NCBI RefSeq assembly: GCF_900111935.1
Contig: NZ_FOYN01000002.1
Coordinates: 124,001-188,000 of the forward strand
From: Halorubrum sodomense
GTDB lineage: Archaea; Halobacteriota; Halobacteria; Halobacteriales; Haloferacaceae
Length of the DNA stretch: 64,000 nucleotides
Direction: 5' to 3'
Shown here: one piece after another, positions 37,397 through 46,012 of the stretch
How positions within the stretch are numbered: the first letter of the stretch is position 1
Layout of the letters: each line of letters begins with the position of its first letter
Notes under the pieces: generated by a model
Seen by the model: only the letters and a program-made list of their open reading frames with translations
Databases searched by the model: none
What the model was told of the DNA's origin: nothing
Program-made: the position numbers and the translations under genes

Positions 37397-37445
37397 CCGC
37401 CGAAAAACGAACCGCTGTTCCGATCCCCGAACTCCCGTTCTCCCG

Positions 37446-38069
37446 CTACGACTCCCCGGCGGTGCGCTCGCGGCCGATCGCGCCCGCCACCGCCAGCAGG
37501 TAGCCCAGCCCGTACTGGACCTCCGGGTCGCGCACGCCGCGGAGCAGCCCGACGGCCCCGACCCGCTCTGGCGGTTCGCGCTCCGCCTCGCCGACGCCCT
37601 TCAGCAGCGTCTCGACGCCGTCGCGGGCGTCGTCGTCGGCCGCGGTCTGCGCCACTTCGCCGAGCGCGGCGCCGGTGCCGGCCAGCGACCTCACCATCTC
37701 GTCGTCGAGGGCCGCGGTCGCCAGTGACCCGACCTCGGCGATCTCGGCCAGCTCGTCGAGCGCCCCGCTCCGCTGGAGTTCGAGCAGCGTGTCGAGCGCC
37801 GCCCGCAGCTCGTCGCCGTTCTCGCCGACCCGCTCGGCCAGCTCGACGGTCTCGTCGGTCGCCAGCCCGTCGGCGGACTCCGCGAGCGTCGACCCCGTTG
37901 CCGAGAGCTCGCGGACCATCTCGTCGGAGAGCGCGCTCTCGCCCAAGGAGAGGGCGTCCAGCAGCTCGTTGACGGCGTCGAGCCGCTCCACGAACGCGGC
38001 GACGGCCTCGGGATTTTCTCGGATCGCCGCCTCGAGCTCGGCCGACTCGGAAGGATCCGTCTCGGACAT
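37446..38069 (-). CDS. DUF1641 domain protein
   Basis: 207-residue, mostly helical, acidic protein. The C-terminal LLRGVRDPEVQYGLGYLLAVAGAIGR is the recognisable DUF1641 core; the rest consists of repeated leucine-rich amphipathic helices (ELAERVGENGDELRAALDTLLELQ). It lies two bases after the SQR-like gene on the minus strand. DUF1641 proteins accompany formate dehydrogenase or sulfide:quinone reductase-type enzymes, and may act as a membrane-associated partner. Function not proven. Confidence 0.85.
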   Translation of the reverse strand: MSETDPSESAELEAAIRENPEAVAAFVERLDAVNELLDALSLGESALSDEMVRELSATGSTLAESADGLATDETVELAERVGENGDELRAALDTLLELQRSGALDELAEIAEVGSLATAALDDEMVRSLAGTGAALGEVAQTAADDDARDGVETLLKGVGEAEREPPERVGAVGLLRGVRDPEVQYGLGYLLAVAGAIGRERTAGES

Positions 38070-38071
38070 GG

Positions 38072-39217
38072 TCAGAGCAGCCCCCGCGCGGTGAGCCAGT
38101 AGGACTCGTTGTACGCCAGCTTCGACCAGTGGAGCTTCTCCGAGGGGGGCGCGGGCGACGGCGGGGTCTCGTAGTCGAACTCGACGAACGAGGCCGCGTC
38201 GGTTCCGGTCTCGACGAAGCACAGCGTCTTGCCGTCGTACGTCGCCGTCGCCGGGCGACCGCGGACCTCGCTGGCGAGGCGCCGGCCGACGACGCCGGCC
38301 TGGTAGTGCGCCACGCTGCCCGCGTTCGGGACGCCGGTGTCGGCGGTGTCGCCGAGCGCGTAGACGTTCTCGGCGGCCTCGGCCTCCAAGGTGTGTTTGT
38401 CGACGTCGACCCAGCCGTCGTCGCCGAGCCCGGCCGCCTCGATCAGGTCGACGCCGCCGTGGGGCGGGATCGTCACGAGGAGGCCGTAGTCGAGCTCGGT
38501 CCCCTCCATCGACGTGACCGTCTCCGCGTCGGGGTCGACCGACTCGGCGTTGAAGAACGTCTCCACGTTGATGTCCCGTTCCTCCATGATGGGGCGGGCC
38601 CACTCTGCGATGTGGGGATTGCCGTGGACGCGCTGGATCGGGTACGTGTAGGTGATGTCGACGTCCTCGCGCAGGCCGCGCTCGCGGAACCAGTCGTCGG
38701 CCATGAAGACGAACTCCAGCGGCGCCGCCGGACACATGTGGGGAGTGCCGACGACGCTCAACACGAGCTCGCCCTCGGTGAACGACAGCAACTCCTCGCG
38801 CAGGGCGGTCGCGCCCGACTCGCTGTAGTAGTCGTGGCCGCCCGCCGCGAGGCCGGGAACCCGGTCGGGCTCCAGCGTCGACCCGGTCGCCAAGACGAGG
38901 TGATCGTACGCCATCGACGGCCCGCCGCCGTCGAACCGGAGCCGCCGGGAGTCGGTATCGATCTCGGTCACCCGATCGATCCGGAGGTCGACCGCGTCGT
39001 CGACCAGTTCGTCGAGCGCGCGGCGACCGTCCGCCGGTTCGCGCTGTCCGAACGGCACGTACAGCCAGATCGGCTTGTAGACGTGGTCGGGGTCGTCGTT
39101 GATCAGGGTGACCTCGACGTCGCCGGCGTCGAGCTCGGGTTCGAGCCGATCTGCGAGGTCGTTGGCGAGGACGGTGCCGCCGGTCCCGCCCCCGACGATG
39201 ACGACGCGCTCGGTCAT
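38072..39217 (-). CDS. Sulfide:quinone reductase-like FAD oxidoreductase
   Basis: 381-residue flavoprotein of the SQR/FCSD/NDH-2 superfamily. RVVIVGGGTGGTVLANDLA is the N-terminal FAD motif; VGTPHMCPAAPLEFVFMADDW has the cysteine-proline pattern of the SQR branch; NVYALGDTADTGVPNAGSVAH is the second FAD motif; the C-terminal HWSKLAYNESYWLTARGLL is an amphipathic membrane anchor. It would oxidise sulfide or persulfide and feed quinone. Its ATG overlaps the stop of the second TusA gene (ATGA), so carrier and enzyme are coupled. Confidence 0.88.
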   Translation of the reverse strand: MTERVVIVGGGTGGTVLANDLADRLEPELDAGDVEVTLINDDPDHVYKPIWLYVPFGQREPADGRRALDELVDDAVDLRIDRVTEIDTDSRRLRFDGGGPSMAYDHLVLATGSTLEPDRVPGLAAGGHDYYSESGATALREELLSFTEGELVLSVVGTPHMCPAAPLEFVFMADDWFRERGLREDVDITYTYPIQRVHGNPHIAEWARPIMEERDINVETFFNAESVDPDAETVTSMEGTELDYGLLVTIPPHGGVDLIEAAGLGDDGWVDVDKHTLEAEAAENVYALGDTADTGVPNAGSVAHYQAGVVGRRLASEVRGRPATATYDGKTLCFVETGTDAASFVEFDYETPPSPAPPSEKLHWSKLAYNESYWLTARGLL

Positions 39218-39450
39218 GCTTTCTCCACGTAGAACGCGTTGTGGTCGTCGCGCTCCTCGACGGCGAGCAGCTCGTTGCCGGCCTCCTCGGCCCACTCGGG
39301 GACGTCGGTGAGCGACTGATCGTTGTCGCTCAGGAGTCGGACGACGTCCCCCGACTCGGCGCTCCGAATCGCTCCGATGAGGTCCATCAGCGGGCCGGGA
39401 CACGCTGCGCCTCTGGCGTCGACGGTCTCTTGGGGTTCGATGTCGGTCAT
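39214..39450 (-). CDS. Second TusA-family sulfur carrier
   Basis: 78-residue TusA-like protein with VDARGAACPGPLMDLIGAI; the CPGPLMDL motif has the sulfur-carrying Cys. First gene of a three-gene operon with the SQR-like enzyme and DUF1641. A GTATTGTG word (39490-39497) lies 39 bases upstream. It differs from the TusA at 36546 (CPMP), so the two carriers may serve separate partners. Confidence 0.92.
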   Translation of the reverse strand: MTDIEPQETVDARGAACPGPLMDLIGAIRSAESGDVVRLLSDNDQSLTDVPEWAEEAGNELLAVEERDDHNAFYVEKA

Positions 39451-39489
39451 GACGGTCTCACACGCGGTAGTTACGGGCGTGTAGTATTA

Positions 39490-39497
39490 GTATTGTG
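39490..39497. promoter_or_regulatory. GTATTGTG motif before the TusA-SQR operon
   Basis: Eight-base word shared with the tusA (36501), peptidase (40938) and regulator (41464) promoters at 37-46 bases from each start, just beyond the TATA region. Likely site of one common regulator. Confidence 0.5.
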
Positions 39498-39607
39498 AGT
39501 AAATTCCAATATTCTAGAAACACTCTGACGGGGGGCGGACGGGCCGATCGCGACCGCGGTACCTCGACCGTCCCACCGACGTGTACCGGGCGGGTGCGGG
39601 GCGTCGA

Positions 39608-40891
39608 CTATCGGTCCGTCTCCGCGCGCCACGCCGCCGGTAGCCGAGCGTAGACGACCGCGTTGTCGACGAGCGCGTCGACCGGGACGTACTCATCGGG
39701 CGCGTGGAGCGTGTCGGTCCCGAGCGCGAACTCGACGGTCGAGATCCCGGCGTTCCGAAGCCTCTTGGCGTCGCCGCCGCCCGTGGCGCTCCGCCTGAAC
39801 ACGCGGTCACCGGTAACGCCCGCCGCCGTCGACGCGACGGCCTCGACGAGCGGACCGTCGGGGTCTTCGGCCGTGCCGACGCTCCACGAGACGTCGGCGA
39901 TCGCGACCCCCTCGCAGTCGGCGACGCACTCGCGGATCCCCGCGAGCACGTCGGGGGTGTGGACGCCGGCCGTCAGCCGTACGTCGACCTCGGCGCGCGC
40001 CGAGTCCGGGACGGCGTTCACCGCGTCGCCGCCCTCGAAGACGCCGAGGTTGATCGACGGATATCGGAACAGGTCCCGCGCGGCCGCCTCGCCCATCGAC
40101 AGGGCGTAGTACGCGACCGATTCCTCGACGATCGGCTCCATCTCGACGCCGATCGCCAGCCGCTCGGTACCGAATCGATCGCGCATCGTCTCGACGGCGT
40201 CGTACAGTCGGTCGACGGCGTTGACGCCGAGCGTCGGCCGGGAGCCGTGCGCCGCCTCGCCCGACGCCTCGAGCGTCAGCCAGATGCTCCCCCGGTCCGC
40301 GACCGTGACGGAGCGGCGGCCCTCCTCGCAGGTCGGCTCGCCGATCACGCAGGCGTCCGCGTCGAGCGCCCCCGCGTCGAGCAGCGCCGGGAGCCCGGCG
40401 TCGCCGCCCACCTCCTCGTCGCTCACGAAGGCGAACAGGAGGTCGACGGACGGGTCGGTTTCGGTGGCTGCGAAGGCTCGGATCGCGAACAGCAACGACG
40501 CCACGGCGCCCTTCATGTCGGTCGCGCCCCGCCCGTAGACGCGGTCGTCGTCGCGCTCGCCGAGCGGGTCGCGCGTCCATGCGTCGGCGTCGAAGGGCAC
40601 GGTGTCGAGGTGCCCGTTGAACAGCAGCGTGCGGTCGGCGCCGCCGGGGACCCGCACGAGCAGGTTCGGCTTCGCCGGGTCGACGGCGAACCGCTCGACC
40701 TCGACCGGGAGGGGGTCGAGGAACCGCTCGATCGCGGCGACGATCTCCCGCGTGTCGCCGGGGGGATTCGACGTGTCGACTGCGAGCAGGTCGAGGGCCA
40801 GCGAGACCAGCGCCTCGCGGTTTGCCCGCACGTACTCGGCGGGAGCGTCTTCGCCGGTCGTCGTCGGGGCCGCTCCCGTCTCCTCGGACAT
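39608..40891 (-). CDS. M20-family peptidase/deacylase (ArgE/DapE type)
   Basis: 427-residue zinc-dependent hydrolase. Metal-binding motifs: LLFNGHLDTVP (His-x-Asp), GRGATDMKGAV (bridging Asp) and FVSDEEVGGDAG (Glu-Glu general base), followed by the dimerisation lid domain (RGSIWLTLEASGEAAHGSRP) and a C-terminal His in DTLHAPDEYV. Substrate could be an N-acyl amino acid or a dipeptide. It is transcribed from an AT-rich promoter (TTATTTATTTTGTATAATT) with the CACAATAC motif at 40938. Its place in the sulfur block raises the option of cysteine-containing substrates, which is only inference. Confidence 0.88.
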   Translation of the reverse strand: MSEETGAAPTTTGEDAPAEYVRANREALVSLALDLLAVDTSNPPGDTREIVAAIERFLDPLPVEVERFAVDPAKPNLLVRVPGGADRTLLFNGHLDTVPFDADAWTRDPLGERDDDRVYGRGATDMKGAVASLLFAIRAFAATETDPSVDLLFAFVSDEEVGGDAGLPALLDAGALDADACVIGEPTCEEGRRSVTVADRGSIWLTLEASGEAAHGSRPTLGVNAVDRLYDAVETMRDRFGTERLAIGVEMEPIVEESVAYYALSMGEAAARDLFRYPSINLGVFEGGDAVNAVPDSARAEVDVRLTAGVHTPDVLAGIRECVADCEGVAIADVSWSVGTAEDPDGPLVEAVASTAAGVTGDRVFRRSATGGGDAKRLRNAGISTVEFALGTDTLHAPDEYVPVDALVDNAVVYARLPAAWRAETDR

Positions 40892-40937
40892 GAGTTCACC
40901 TTCGGTCCCCACCGATTTATTTATTTTGTATAATTCA

Positions 40938-40945
40938 CACAATAC
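40938..40945. promoter_or_regulatory. CACAATAC motif before the M20 peptidase
   Basis: Copy of the shared word, 46 bases before the peptidase ATG on the minus strand, directly beyond the AT-rich TATA region. Confidence 0.5.
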
Positions 40946-40997
40946 CATGGCGGCGGATCGCGTGGGTACGTCGGCGGGTGGTGCGGTCGCCCGCGCG

Positions 40998-41417
40998 TCA
41001 GGGATCGGGTCGAATCGGCCGGTCCTCACGCCCTGCCGTCTCGCGTCCGTACCGGTCCTCGAACTCCTGTACGAGCTGATTGACGGTCGCGTACCAGCTG
41101 TTGAGCAGCCGTCGCATTTCGCGCGCGGCCTCCTCGGACGTTCGCGGTCGGTACGCGTAGTAGTACCCGCCGTGGTCGTAGTTCTCCTGTCGCTGAACGA
41201 CGACACCGGCGTCGACGAGCCGCGAAATCGACCGGTACGCCGTCGACCGCTCGCAGTCCAGTCGGTCCGCCACGTCGTCCACGGTGAGGTCTCCGTCCGT
41301 CTGGTGTAGCTCTTGAAAAACCGTCTGGTCCCGATCGTTGAGCCCGTGAACGCACTCCAAGAGGTCGAGACACTCCAGGTCGCGTTCGAGGTCCTCGCGC
41401 ACTGAACCGGACGTCAT
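40998..41417 (-). CDS. Winged-helix transcriptional regulator (TrmB/MarR-like)
   Basis: 139-residue DNA-binding protein. After a short helical N-terminus, the winged helix reads DLTVDDVADRLDCERSTAYRSISRLVDAGVV (helix-turn-helix in the middle), followed by a wing rich in Tyr (QRQENYDHGGYYYAYRP) and a C-terminal dimerisation helix. The ATG at 41417 is taken because the segment upstream is non-acidic and promoter-like. A CACAATAC motif lies 46 bases upstream, as at other promoters of the block, so autoregulation and control of the sulfur genes is likely. Confidence 0.85.
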   Translation of the reverse strand: MTSGSVREDLERDLECLDLLECVHGLNDRDQTVFQELHQTDGDLTVDDVADRLDCERSTAYRSISRLVDAGVVVQRQENYDHGGYYYAYRPRTSEEAAREMRRLLNSWYATVNQLVQEFEDRYGRETAGREDRPIRPDP

Positions 41418-41463
41418 ATCGAACAGTAGGGCGGCAGAGCGGGTTAAAGTTGTTCTCAAATAG

Positions 41464-41476
41464 CACAATACTGTTG
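41464..41476. promoter_or_regulatory. CACAATAC/CAATACTGTTG motif between regulator and DUF302 gene
   Basis: Contains CACAATAC (41464-41471) extended to CAATACTGTTG, one mismatch from the CAATACTATTG palindrome at 36363. A related GACAATAC lies at 41566-41573, just before the DUF302 start. Confidence 0.5.
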
Positions 41477-41577
41477 CGGCCGGACGTCGTGCCGTGGATG
41501 TCCAACTGGTCGCGTCACCGCTCTCTCCGCGTGCTATCCGAAGAGCCTTTGTTACGTAGGCCCAAGACAATACACGA

Positions 41578-42018
41578 ATGACGCTTCCAATCGACCCGAG
41601 TCAGATCGATCCGGACGACATCGGTGAACAGCAAGCCACCCTCGAGATGGACCACGAGGAGGCGATCGAACACGTCCGCGAGGTGTTCACCGACGCCGGA
41701 TTCGGCGTCCCCGTCGAGTTCTCGCCGTCGGAGATGCTCAACGAGAAGGTGGACGCGGGCCGCGACCCCTACTACGTCTTGGGCGCGTGTAACCCCGAGG
41801 TCGCCGACCGCGCGCTCGACGCGACCGACAACAAGCTCGGCGCGCTGATGGCGTGTAACGTCGTTATTTGGGAAGAGGCCCCCGGCAAACAGCGCGTCTA
41901 CCACGTTTCCATCATGCGTATCGCTCGGCTCGTCGGGATGGCGCCGGACGACGACGAGATGGCGAGCATCGTCGCCGATACCGGCGAACTCGTCGACGAA
42001 GCGTTCGAGAACCTGTAG
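41578..42018 (+). CDS. DUF302 domain protein
   Basis: 146-residue protein with the DUF302 fold. Family motifs: FTDAGFGVPVEFSPSEML, DPYYVLGACNPEVADRALD and LGALMACNVVIWEE, with two conserved cysteines in GACNP and MACNV. DUF302 proteins occur beside sulfide-handling and persulfide genes in archaea and bacteria, but their chemistry is not known. Divergent from the winged-helix regulator and probably under its control. Confidence 0.9.
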   Translation: MTLPIDPSQIDPDDIGEQQATLEMDHEEAIEHVREVFTDAGFGVPVEFSPSEMLNEKVDAGRDPYYVLGACNPEVADRALDATDNKLGALMACNVVIWEEAPGKQRVYHVSIMRIARLVGMAPDDDEMASIVADTGELVDEAFENL

Positions 42019-42099
42019 TCGCGTTCCGCCCTGTTCCTGTCCCGCTCGACTCCCGCCCCGATTCCACACCTACTTATCCGCAACCACCGACAGTCCGGT

Positions 42100-43035
42100 A
42101 TGAACCTCGCCGATTCGCGCGTCCTCGTCACCGGGGGCGCCGGCCTCGTCGGGAGCCACCTCGCGGCCGACCTGCTCGACCGCGGCGCGGCCGTCCGCGT
42201 CGCCGACGACCTCTCGAAGGGGACCCGCGACCGGGTGCCCGACGGCGCGGAGTTCGTCGCGGCCGACGTGACCGACCCCGACGACGTCGCCCGCGCGGTC
42301 ACCGAGGACCTCGACGTCGTCTTCCACTTCGCGGCGTACACCGACACGAACTACGACGACGACCGCGTCCTCTTCGAGGAGAACACCGAGATGACGTACA
42401 ACGTCTTAGAGCGGATGCGCGAGGTCGGCGTCGACCGGTTCGCGTTCACCTCCTCGTCGACGGTGTACGGCGAGGCGCCGCGGCCGACGGCCGAGGACTA
42501 CGGCCCGCTCGAACCCATCTCGATCTACGGCTCCTCGAAACTCGCCGACGAGGGGCTCATCTCCACGCACGCCCACTCCTACGGGATTCAGTCGTGGGTG
42601 TTTCGCTTCGCGAACATCGTCGGCCCGCGCCAGCGCGGCAACGTGATCCCCGACTTCATCGAGAAGCTGGACGAGGACCCGACGGAGCTGGAGATCCTCG
42701 GCGACGGCCGCCAGGAGAAGTCGTACATGCACGTCACCGAGTGCGTCGACGCGATCCGGCACGTCGTCGAGGGCGCCGACGACGCGTACAATGTGTACAA
42801 CCTCGGCACGCGGACGACGACCTCCGTCACTGACATCGCCGACATCGTGAGCGATGAGCTGGGCGTCGACCCCGAGTACGCCTACACCGGCGGCGACCGC
42901 GGCTGGACCGGCGACGTGCCGAAGATGCGCCTGTCGATCGCGAAGCTGGCCGACCTCGGCTGGGAGCCGTCGATCGAGAGCGACGCGGCGGTCCGGCGCA
43001 GCGCCCGCGAGCTTATCGACGAGATCGTCTCGTAA
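42100..43035 (+). CDS. NAD-dependent epimerase/dehydratase (UDP-glucose 4-epimerase type)
   Basis: 311-residue extended short-chain dehydrogenase. The NAD motif VTGGAGLVGSHLA is at the N-terminus; the Ser of TSSSTVYG and YGSSK supply the catalytic Ser-Tyr-Lys; RFANIVGPRQRG and SYMHVTECVDAI are typical of sugar-nucleotide epimerases. It probably interconverts UDP-hexoses for surface glycans. Standalone gene with a TTATCC promoter element about 30 bases upstream. Confidence 0.9.
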   Translation: MNLADSRVLVTGGAGLVGSHLAADLLDRGAAVRVADDLSKGTRDRVPDGAEFVAADVTDPDDVARAVTEDLDVVFHFAAYTDTNYDDDRVLFEENTEMTYNVLERMREVGVDRFAFTSSSTVYGEAPRPTAEDYGPLEPISIYGSSKLADEGLISTHAHSYGIQSWVFRFANIVGPRQRGNVIPDFIEKLDEDPTELEILGDGRQEKSYMHVTECVDAIRHVVEGADDAYNVYNLGTRTTTSVTDIADIVSDELGVDPEYAYTGGDRGWTGDVPKMRLSIAKLADLGWEPSIESDAAVRRSARELIDEIVS

Positions 43036-43080
43036 GAATCCGACTCCGGGATCGGCTGTTCTGCGGGAGGCTTCTGAACC

Positions 43081-43120
43081 CTCGGCCGCTCGCTTATAAA
43101 TAACCGGCTCTGGTGAAACC
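43081..43120 (+). repeat. Solo unit of the structured repeat family
   Basis: CTCGGCCGCTCGCTTATAAA followed by TAACCGGCTCTGG matches the start of the 54-60-base units seen in copies 1-3 (CTCGCTTATAAATAACTG, GTGGATCGG). It stands alone at the left edge of a lower-GC segment whose right edge is copy 3. Confidence 0.6.
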
Positions 43121-43319
43121 CTCAACAAGTGATATATTCTGCCCCACCAGCGGTCAATACAGAGGACTAACAAATCGCTCAGTACAGATGGTACGGTACG
43201 GATAGCGGACGTGATTGTTCGGCCTCAACTACGAGGTTCTTGGTTTCTACCGGTTGTAGCCGACAGAACAAGAGTTGACCTATATAAAGATTTAAGTCAA
43301 TCTGTTATTCGTAATACCT
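43121..43319. other. Low-GC upstream region
   Basis: About 200 bases with lower GC than the surrounding chromosome. It ends with a CTATATAAAG and a GATTTAAG element; the latter is about 28 bases before the hypothetical gene at 43320. No other gene is visible. Confidence 0.4.
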
Positions 43320-43640
43320 ATGCCAAGCCAAGATCCTGATGATCCACCAGAATACAAAACTTTTCAAAAAGTAGCAGTAAATGGGAATGTTGTTGGTGAA
43401 CTTAGGGTAAAACCCGACGCTTTATTATCAGACATCGAAGACGCAGCTTTCACCACGATATTAGCTGCCCAATTTGGTGAGGTTGCGCAAGAAGACGACG
43501 GAGGAGACTCTGAGATGCTCGAAAAGTATGATCCAGAAATACAAATCTGGACTGAGAACGAAGACGACGACGAATCGTCTTGGTCAGATCCACAGGACTT
43601 TTCAGAAACACATTTCCTCGATGTGTACGAGAACCTATAG
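43320..43640 (+). CDS. Hypothetical protein in a low-GC segment
   Basis: 106-residue acidic, soluble protein (MPSQDPDDPPEYKTFQKVAV...). The first half looks beta-rich (KVAVNGNVVGELRVKPDALL) and the second is Asp/Glu/Ser-rich. AAA, TTT, GAA and AAT codons are frequent, very unlike the neighbours, which suggests recent acquisition. It has a credible leaderless promoter. No domain recognised. Confidence 0.65.
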   Translation: MPSQDPDDPPEYKTFQKVAVNGNVVGELRVKPDALLSDIEDAAFTTILAAQFGEVAQEDDGGDSEMLEKYDPEIQIWTENEDDDESSWSDPQDFSETHFLDVYENL

Positions 43641-43777
43641 CTGAACTAAGAGTTATCGAACAGGTATTCGTCCCTATTTCACCCATTCGGGCTTGCTCCA
43701 TTCGCACTCTTCAGCGACTAGACGTTTCAGGCAAAATCTGTCTGGAGAATAGGATTTCAACAGCGACAAATAATCGT

Positions 43778-44108
43778 CTGTAGACCTGCGATGAACACCG
43801 CCAAAGCCCCAGCCGCTTACGTATAAATCGCTGCTGACGGATCGACGGAAAAAGCCTCCAAAGCCCCAGCCGGGAGGCGGGCGCACGCTCGCTGCGCCCG
43901 CCTCCCGGCTGCCCTTTTGAGTCCCGCCCCGCACAGCCCCGCACCTCACTCCTCCCCAGCCTCGCGGCTCACGGCTCGCGGCTTCGCCGCTCGCGTTCGC
44001 CGCGTCCCTCGCGCGGTGCTGTCGCCGGCGCTTCGCGCCGGCTTCCAGAGGGACCTCCGGTCCCTCGCGGCTCGGCCGCGATGCGGCCTCGCAGGCGCGC
44101 GCCACCGC
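43778..44108 (+). repeat. Structured intergenic repeat element, copy 3 (compact)
   Basis: Two units (43778-43820 partial, 43821-43878) with CCAAAGCCCCAGCCG cores. The outer stem AGCCGGGAGGCGGGCGCA (43868-43885) pairs perfectly over 18 bp with 43893-43910 across a 7-base loop; the roughly 170-base insert found in copies 1 and 2 is missing. CCTTTTGAGTCCCGCCCCGC and CCTCCCCAGCCTCG (43951) follow. Short hairpins with 3-base loops lie at 43978-43990, 44024-44042, 44048-44066 and 44074-44088. The end block GGCGCGCGCCACCGC starts at 44094. It lies about 95 bases before argS. Confidence 0.88.
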
Positions 44109-44203
44109 AGTCCAGAGTGTCTCAATTTCGTCCCTTCGATCCCACGCCTCGCCCCCCGAGCCGCTTCGGAAGGGCCTTTTAACCCGCCCGTCGAACGGAC
44201 GGT

Positions 44204-46012
44204 ATGTTCAGGCAGTTCCGGTCGGCGGTCGAGGCGGCGCTCGCGGACGCGCTCGGCTCGCTCGACCTCCCGACCGACGACCTCGGCATCGAACGCCCGC
44301 CCGACGACATGGACGCGACGCTCGCCTCCAGCGTCGCCTTCCGGCTCGCGGGCGAGGTCGGCGACGCGCCGCCGAACGTCGCGGCGACCGTCGCGGAGGC
44401 GGTGTCGGTCGAGGGCGCCGACTACGTCGCGAGCGTCGACACCGCGGGGCCGTACGTCAACTTCCACGCGAACGAGCGCTACCTCGCGGACACCCTCGAC
44501 GTGGCCGCCGCCGCCGCCGACTACGGCGCGCTCCCCGACCGCGACACGAGCGTGGTCGTCGAACACACCAGCGCGAACCCGACCGGCCCGGTCCACGTCG
44601 GCCGCGCGCGCAACCCGATCGTCGGCGACGCCGTCGCGAACCTCATGGAGTACGCGGGGTACGACGTCGACCGCCACTACTACGTCAACGACGCGGGCCG
44701 GCAGATGGCGGTGTTCACGTGGGCGTACGAGCGGTTCGACGAGTCCGACCTCGACGACGACCCGGCGCGCGACCGCGCGGAGTACGACCTCGTGCGCTAC
44801 TACCGGAAGGGGAACGCCTTCTTAGAGGAGGCCGACGCCGACGCAGTCGAGGCCGCGGAAGCGGAGATACAGTCGATCCTCCAGGGGCTCGAAGCCGGCG
44901 ACGAGGCGACGTACGAGCGCGTCGGCGAGGTCGTCGACGCGGTCCTCGGCGGGATGAAGGACTGCCTCGCGCGCCTCCCCGCGGAGTTCGACGAGTTCGT
45001 CAAGGAGACGCGGTTCATGCGCGACGGCTCGACCGACGATATCGCGGCGCGACTCAAGGAGACCGACCACGCGGTCTACGAGGAGGACGCCTGGCAACTG
45101 GAGCTCGACGAGTGGGGGATCGACAAGAACCTCGTGTTCCTGCGCTCGGACGACACGAGCCTCTACACCACCCGCGACCTGGCTCACCACGAGTGGAAGT
45201 TCGAGAACTACGACCGCGCGGTCACGGTCCTCGGCGAGGACCACAAGCTACAGGCCGACCAGCTCGGCGCGACCCTCGAACTGCTCGGCAACGACACCGA
45301 CCGGCTCGGCCACGTCATCTACTCGTACGTCAACCTCCCCGACGGGAAGATGTCGACCCGGCAGGGGACGGGCGTGATGCTCGACGACCTGCTCGACGAG
45401 GCCATCGACCGCGCCCGCGACGCGGTCGAGTCCCGGATGGACGACCGCATCCGCGACGACGACCTCACCGACGAGGACGTCGAGCGCATCGCCCACCAGG
45501 TCGGCATCGGCGCCGTGCGGTACGACATCGTCTCGAAGCAGCCCGCGAAGGCGATCACCTTCGAGTGGGAGGACGCGCTCGACTTCGAGGCGCAGTCGGC
45601 GCCGTTCGTCCAGTACGTCCACGCGCGCTGCGCCGGCATCCTCGGCGAGGCCGCGACCGCCGGAATCGACGTGCCGGGCGTGACGGCCGACGCCGACGGC
45701 GAGGTCGACCCCGACGCGCTCGACGTGGACGCGGGCGTCTTAGAGACCGAGGCGGCCCGCGAGCTCCTGCGCGAAGTCGCGCGGTTCCCGGCCGTTATCG
45801 AGGCCGCGGCGGACGACTTGGAGCCGCACACGGTCGCCACCTTCACCCGCGAGTTCGCGGACGCGTACAACGCCTTCTACCGCGAGTGCCCGGTCCTGAC
45901 CGCCGAGACCGCCGAGCTGCGCGACGCCCGCCTCGCGGTCGTCGCGGCCGCGAAACACACGATGGCGAACGCGCTCGACGTGCTCGGCGTCGAGGCCCCG
46001 GAGGCGATGTAA
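44204..46012 (+). CDS. argS: Arginyl-tRNA synthetase
   Basis: 602-residue class I aminoacyl-tRNA synthetase. The N-terminal Add-1 domain is followed by [23 protein letters not shown], where HVGRARN is the HIGH-equivalent. The [15 protein letters not shown] segment is the KMSKS-equivalent. The C-terminal DALR anticodon-binding helices contain [13 protein letters not shown] and end with [26 protein letters not shown] element about 28 bases upstream supports the ATG. Normal length. Confidence 0.97.
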   Translation: MFRQFRSAVEAALADALGSLDLPTDDLGIERPPDDMDATLASSVAFRLAGEVGDAPPNVAATVAEAVSVEGADYVASVDTAGPYVNFHANERYLADTLDVAAAAADYGALPDRDTSVVVEHTSANPTGPVHVGRARNPIVGDAVANLMEYAGYDVDRHYYVNDAGRQMAVFTWAYERFDESDLDDDPARDRAEYDLVRYYRKGNAFLEEADADAVEAAEAEIQSILQGLEAGDEATYERVGEVVDAVLGGMKDCLARLPAEFDEFVKETRFMRDGSTDDIAARLKETDHAVYEEDAWQLELDEWGIDKNLVFLRSDDTSLYTTRDLAHHEWKFENYDRAVTVLGEDHKLQADQLGATLELLGNDTDRLGHVIYSYVNLPDGKMSTRQGTGVMLDDLLDEAIDRARDAVESRMDDRIRDDDLTDEDVERIAHQVGIGAVRYDIVSKQPAKAITFEWEDALDFEAQSAPFVQYVHARCAGILGEAATAGIDVPGVTADADGEVDPDALDVDAGVLETEAARELLREVARFPAVIEAAADDLEPHTVATFTREFADAYNAFYRECPVLTAETAELRDARLAVVAAAKHTMANALDVLGVEAPEAM

